From positions 1 through 7,571 of the forward strand of contig CADCVT010000208.1 of NCBI GenBank assembly GCA_902806215.1: a stretch of DNA of 7,571 nt. Direction: 5' to 3'. The stretch's first letter is position 1; each line of letters begins with the position of its first letter. Positions 4,373 through 7,571 of this stretch are shown piece by piece. The stretch comes from an uncultured Solirubrobacteraceae bacterium (lineage in GTDB: Bacteria > Actinomycetota > Thermoleophilia > Solirubrobacterales > Solirubrobacteraceae). A program made the translations under genes and the position numbers. The notes beneath the pieces are model-generated. The model did not search any database and was not told where the DNA came from. It saw only the letters and a program-made list of their open reading frames with translations.

Positions 4373-5373
4373 GCCGCGCGGCGGGCGGTCCGGGCGAGCC
4401 AGAGGTCCGGCGCCTCGATCTCCCCGAGCGTGGGGAGCGAGCCGGGGCTCGACCAGACGCGGTTGAGCGCCTCGATGCCGCCGGCGTCGACGACCGCGTC
4501 GCAGAACGCGCGGCCGAGCTCGTACTGCTTCATCTTCATCTCGAGCCCGAGGAGCTTCTCGAAGAGCACCTGCGCCGGCTTCTTCTCGCGCCGGCGCTTG
4601 TTGAGCGCCTCGCGCAGCTCGTCGAGCGACGGGAGGATGTCGCGGCCGACCGCGTCCATGACGTGCTCGGCGTGGCCCTCGACGACCGCCATCGTCGCCT
4701 GGACGGCGTCGATGATCGCCATCCGCTCGGGGCCCGCGACGAGCGTCACCAGGCCACCCTCCTTCAGGCGGTCGAGCGACGGCGGCTGCTTGATCAGCGT
4801 GAGCGGGTCGAACTTCACGTCGACACTCTCGAGCAGCTGGCGCAGGTGCCCGGCGAGGTGCTCGCGCAGCCACGGGACCGACGTGAACTGCACCGCGTGC
4901 GTGACCTCGTGGACGCAGACCCACGCGACGAGCTCGGCCTCGTCGACCTCGAGCCGCTCGGCGGACTCGCGCAGGTTCGGGGCGACCATGAGCAGGCGCT
5001 CGGGCGCGTCGGCGTCGAGCAGGACGAGCTCGTACTGCCCGAGCACGCGCTGGGCGAGGTAGCCGGTCAGGCCGCCGATCTCCGCGCCGACGAGCACGCC
5101 GCCGATCGCTGCGGTGAAGCCCGGCTTGTTGAGCTTCTCCCCGAGCGGGTCGAGCATCGCCTTCATGCCCGTGTGGTTGATCTCGAGCCACGTCTTGCGG
5201 TCGACCGCCATCGGGGGCGGGATCGGCCGCAGCGGCGTCATGCCGGTGTAGGCGCGGATGCGCTCGATCGCGTCGAGGGCGACGGCGTCGAGGTCGCCGG
5301 CGAGCGACACGCCTCCGGGAGGCTGTCCGGCGACGAAGCCGCCGATCCTGCGGGCAAGCGTCCAGTCGATCAT
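4369..5373 (-). CDS. DUF2342 zinc-dependent metalloprotease-like protein (F420 biosynthesis-associated family)
   Basis: This 334-residue zincin-fold protein belongs to the actinobacterial DUF2342 family, often labelled 'coenzyme F420 biosynthesis associated' or 'zinc-dependent metalloprotease'. The HExxH site HEVTH is at 155-159 (zinc ligands His155 and His159, general base Glu156). EGHAEHVMD at 232-240 supplies the probable third ligand and the family signature. The N-terminal GFVAGQPPGG region and the 85-110 segment rich in small residues are typical of the family. No signal peptide or clear transmembrane helix is seen, so it is probably cytosolic. The substrate is unknown, and the F420 link comes from phylogenetic co-occurrence in the family, not from any F420 gene here. 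The ATG overlaps the phosphatase TGA (ATGA), implying translational coupling. Its stop shares a CTAG with the RTX gene. Confidence 0.9.
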   Translation of the reverse strand: MIDWTLARRIGGFVAGQPPGGVSLAGDLDAVALDAIERIRAYTGMTPLRPIPPPMAVDRKTWLEINHTGMKAMLDPLGEKLNKPGFTAAIGGVLVGAEIGGLTGYLAQRVLGQYELVLLDADAPERLLMVAPNLRESAERLEVDEAELVAWVCVHEVTHAVQFTSVPWLREHLAGHLRQLLESVDVKFDPLTLIKQPPSLDRLKEGGLVTLVAGPERMAIIDAVQATMAVVEGHAEHVMDAVGRDILPSLDELREALNKRRREKKPAQVLFEKLLGLEMKMKQYELGRAFCDAVVDAGGIEALNRVWSSPGSLPTLGEIEAPDLWLARTARRAA

Positions 5374-6221
5374 CTACCGAGAACTCCGATCAGGTCTTCG
5401 ATGCCCTGCTCGGTGCGCGCGGCGACGACCGGCGCGTGGGGCTCGAGGTCGAGCGGGCAGTCCAGCGGACCGTCCCCGCAGCCGGGGAAGACGACGTGGG
5501 CGCCGCTCTCGCGCACGATGAACTGCCCGGCGGCGCAGTCCACCGCGCGGGTGTTCCACAGGGTGAGCATCCCGTCGACGCGCGTGTTGGCGACCTGGCA
5601 GAGCGAGATGGCGACCGAGCCGATCGCGCGGATGCGATGCACGCGCTCCTCGAGGCGGCCGATGTGCGGGGCGATCCAGCGCGGGTCCGACGACTCGATC
5701 GCGACGACCTCGAGCTTGCCGTCCTTGGTGCGGCGCTCGGGCGGCGGGTCCGGCAGCGGCTCGCCGCAGAACAGCACGCCCTCGCCCGCGCGCGCAACCC
5801 ACTCCTCCTCGGTGCCGAGGTCGAGCACGTAGCCGAACTCGACGTCGGCCATCGAGAACCCCGACGCGACCGCGATCGACAGGCCGACGTGCGGCAGCCC
5901 GCGCTTGGCGTTGAGCGAGCCGTCGATCGGGTCGATGACGACCGTCACGTCCTCGCTGCCGAAGTCGACGAGGCCGCGCTCCTCGCTGACCGCCTGGAAC
6001 CGGGCGCCGGCGTCGTGCAGCTTCTCGAGCTCGCGGAAGACGCCGTCCTCGGACTCCTGGTCGATGACCAGCGTGCGGTCGCCGCCCTCGCCGATGACGC
6101 CGGTCTCCTCGATGCGCTCCTTGCTCGTCGGGTGCTCGCGCATCACCGCGCGCAGCCCGTCCGCCGCCCGACGGCAGGCGCCGAGCCAGTCGGCGGTCAG
6201 AGCGTCGGGAGAAACGGTCAC
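5370..6221 (-). CDS. inositol-monophosphatase-family phosphatase
   Basis: This is a 283-residue, Mg2+-dependent phosphatase of the IMPase/FBPase/CysQ superfamily. The metal-binding residues visible are Glu80/Glu81 (VSEERG), the DPIDGS motif at 97-102 (Asp97, Asp100) and AVDCAAG with Asp228. The motif continues as DPIDGSLNAKRGLP, resembling archaeal-type bifunctional IMPase/FBPases (DPLDGTxNAxRGxP). Substrates could be inositol phosphate, fructose-1,6-bisphosphate, histidinol phosphate or PAP; the sequence does not decide. I chose GTG 6221 rather than the longer open frame to 6338 because the extra 39 residues overlap the divergent helicase gene and are unlike the family. GTG 6221 also lies 8 nt after a -10-like TATCGT. 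The stop TGA overlaps the metalloprotease ATG by 4 nt, so the two form an operon. Confidence 0.9.
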   Translation of the reverse strand: MTVSPDALTADWLGACRRAADGLRAVMREHPTSKERIEETGVIGEGGDRTLVIDQESEDGVFRELEKLHDAGARFQAVSEERGLVDFGSEDVTVVIDPIDGSLNAKRGLPHVGLSIAVASGFSMADVEFGYVLDLGTEEEWVARAGEGVLFCGEPLPDPPPERRTKDGKLEVVAIESSDPRWIAPHIGRLEERVHRIRAIGSVAISLCQVANTRVDGMLTLWNTRAVDCAAGQFIVRESGAHVVFPGCGDGPLDCPLDLEPHAPVVAARTEQGIEDLIGVLGR

Positions 6222-6228
6222 TCGCCCA

Positions 6229-6235
6229 TACGATA
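6229..6235. promoter_or_regulatory. shared bidirectional -10 element between the phosphatase and the helicase
   Basis: TACGATA reads TATCGTA on the other strand, giving -10-like hexamers both ways: TACGAT at 6229-6234 (+) and TATCGT at 6235-6230 (-). The plus copy lies 6 nt before the helicase ATG 6241 and the minus copy 8 nt before the phosphatase GTG 6221. Both spacings fit leaderless initiation, and the whole intergenic gap is only 19 bp. No convincing -35 is visible on either strand. Together with 63-69 this is the second such arrangement in the window. Confidence 0.5.
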
Positions 6236-6240
6236 GGCGG

Positions 6241-7571
6241 ATGCCTGCGCGGCTCGACGTGTTGACGGCGGCCCAGCGCCGTGCGGTGACCCTGGAGGGG
6301 TCGCCGCTACTCGTGCTGGGCGCGCCCGGGACGGGCAAGACCCGCGTGCTGGTCGAGCGTTTCGCGTGGCTCGTCGATCAGGGAGTGCCGCCGGAGGACC
6401 TCCTGTTCGTCACCGCGAGTGATGGCGCCGCCGGAGCCCTGCGGCGCCAGGTCGAGGACCTGCTGACGCCGCCGTTCGGGGAGCTCGCCGTCGTCAGCGT
6501 CCCCGATCTCTGCGTCCGGATGCTGCGCGAGCACGCGCCCGCCGCCGGCGTCGACCCGTTCTTCGTCCCCGCCACCCCGGCCGACCGGCTGGCCCTGCTG
6601 CTCGACCGCGTCGAGCAGCTCACGTTGCGCCAGCACGACTTCCTCGGCAACCCGGCGGCGCTCCTCGGCTCGGTCATCGAGCGGATCGACCGCTGCAAGC
6701 TCGAGCTCGTCTCGAGCGACGACTACACGACCTGGGCGGCCGGCCTGGAGGGCGACAAGGGCGAGCGCGAGCGCGAGTTCGCGCAGCTCTTCTGCGACCA
6801 CGACCGGCTGCTGGCCGAGGAGGGGACGCTCGACGGCGGCGACCTCGTCCTGCGGACGCTCGGGCTGCTCGCCCACAAGCCGGAGCTCGCCGAGCGCTTC
6901 CGCCACGTGCTCGTCGACGAGTACCAGGACCTCGACCTCGCGCACCGCGAGCTGCTCGACCGCGTCGCCGCCCACGACCGCCTGACCGCCGCCGGCGACG
7001 ACAACGGCGCGGTGACGCGCTTCCGCGCCGCCGCGACGAAGAACCTGCGCGACTTCACCGCCAAGCGCCCTCAGGCCGTGGTCGTCGCGCTCGAGCGCTC
7101 GTTCCGCTCGCGCGAGCAGGTGCTCGAGGCCGCCCGCGCGGTCGTCGAGCCGATCACCGAGCGGCTCGGGCTCCCCAAGCCGGAGGCCGCGCCCGGCGGC
7201 GACGTGCGCTTCTGGCGCTGCGCGAACGAGCGCGCGCAGGCGCAGGGCGTCGCGGCGGAGATCGAGCGGCTGATCCGCGAGGGCGAGCGCCCCGAGCGGA
7301 TCGCCGTGCTCGTGCGGTCGGTGCGCAACGAGGGTCAGGCGGTCGGCGTGGCGCTGGAGGAGCGCGCGGTGCCGTACCGCGTCATCGGGGCGGCGGCGTT
7401 CTTCCAGCGCGCGGAGGTCCGCGACGTCCTGGCGTGGCTGCGCCTGCTCGCCGACCCGGGTGATGCGGGGGCGGCGGTGCGCGCGCTCGCGCGCCCACCG
7501 ATCGAGCTGCGCTCGGCCGACCTCGCGCGCTGCATCCAGATCGCCCGGCGGCGCAAGCTCGACATGGTCAG
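6241..7571 (+). CDS. UvrD/PcrA-like SF1A DNA helicase, N-terminal 443 residues (truncated by window)
   Basis: This is an ATP-dependent 3'-5' SF1 helicase family member acting in DNA repair or recombination. Visible elements in order are: Q motif LTAAQRRAV (Gln12), Walker A GAPGTGKT at 27-34 (Lys33), motif Ia region VTASDGAAGALRRQV (57-71), motif II VDEYQD at 225-230, motif III region AGDDNGAVTRFRAA (251-264), motif IV ERSFRS at 285-290, and FFQRAEVRDVLAWLRLL (387-403). In motif III the canonical GDxDQSI glutamine is replaced by Gly, and the following Tyr by Thr; motif Ia also deviates from TFTNKAA. The overall style resembles the longer actinobacterial UvrD/AdnAB-like helicases, some of which carry a C-terminal nuclease, but that part lies outside the window. 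ATG 6241 lies 6 nt after a -10-like TACGAT and has no ribosome binding site, so it is probably leaderless. Confidence 0.9.
   Translation, partial: MPARLDVLTAAQRRAVTLEGSPLLVLGAPGTGKTRVLVERFAWLVDQGVPPEDLLFVTASDGAAGALRRQVEDLLTPPFGELAVVSVPDLCVRMLREHAPAAGVDPFFVPATPADRLALLLDRVEQLTLRQHDFLGNPAALLGSVIERIDRCKLELVSSDDYTTWAAGLEGDKGEREREFAQLFCDHDRLLAEEGTLDGGDLVLRTLGLLAHKPELAERFRHVLVDEYQDLDLAHRELLDRVAAHDRLTAAGDDNGAVTRFRAAATKNLRDFTAKRPQAVVVALERSFRSREQVLEAARAVVEPITERLGLPKPEAAPGGDVRFWRCANERAQAQGVAAEIERLIREGERPERIAVLVRSVRNEGQAVGVALEERAVPYRVIGAAAFFQRAEVRDVLAWLRLLADPGDAGAAVRALARPPIELRSADLARCIQIARRRKLDMV

Noticed and set aside
4373..4382. 10-bp palindrome GCCGCGCGGC just after the RTX stop as a terminator
   Set aside because: It is short, with no loop and no T-run, and such GC palindromes are expected by chance at this composition.
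3973..5832. 619-codon open frame on + strand
   Set aside because: It runs across the RTX 3' end and antisense to the metalloprotease and phosphatase. The composition is low-complexity, and the three genes it would displace all have recognisable motifs.
6222..6338. 39-residue N-terminal extension of the phosphatase
   Set aside because: It overlaps the divergent helicase coding sequence and its Walker A region and does not resemble IMPase N-termini; GTG 6221 has promoter support.

Overview
The window comes from a very GC-rich bacterial chromosome and looks like an ordinary housekeeping stretch, not a mobile or island region. I saw no transposase, tRNA, CRISPR array or phage gene. The gene set suggests an actinobacterium, possibly of the Thermoleophilia/Solirubrobacterales type. 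The clues are a 7Fe ferredoxin, an Mrp ATPase without the CxxC motif, a DUF2342 zincin of the 'F420 biosynthesis-associated' type, an RTX-repeat protein with a Sec signal, and several apparently leaderless genes. The lineage is inferred; no marker gene settles it.

Layout. Positions 1-56 (-) hold the first 18 codons of an unidentified gene. It diverges across 26 bp from a 7Fe ferredoxin (83-349, +). A Mug-type mismatch uracil-DNA glycosylase (about 264-902, +) follows in the +1 frame, with no usable start codon after the ferredoxin stop. Convergent to it is mrp (2056-899, -). The two stop codons interlock in one CTAG, just after a perfect 22-bp palindrome. A 125-bp gap holds the mrp promoter and two hairpins. 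These lie downstream of a small, very basic two-part protein (2874-2182, -): a histone-H1-like tail followed by a phasin/HBHA-like helical region. A 151-bp AT-richer gap with a 7-bp direct repeat separates it from a divergent secreted RTX-repeat protein (3026-4372, +). That gene converges, again through a shared CTAG, on a two-gene minus-strand operon. The operon runs from an inositol-monophosphatase-family phosphatase (6221-5370) to a DUF2342 metalloprotease (5373-4369), with an ATGA overlap. The phosphatase diverges across 19 bp from a UvrD/PcrA-like SF1 helicase (6241 to the end, +, truncated by the window).

How the parts relate. Two genes concern Fe-S and electron transfer (ferredoxin, Mrp). 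Two concern DNA maintenance (Mug, helicase). One probably coats DNA or granules (basic protein), one is exported (RTX), and the phosphatase-protease pair is translationally coupled. I see no single pathway joining them all. The more unusual features lie in genome organisation. Both divergent gaps carry a near-palindromic -10 element serving both strands. Four genes begin 6-8 nt after a -10-like hexamer. All three CTAG tetranucleotides I could find lie exactly at stop codons. At the protein level, the oddities are the missing Mug start, the reversed domain order of the basic protein, a helicase motif III without its glutamine, and Mrp without its CxxC. I do not see convincing evidence of a new multi-gene system here.
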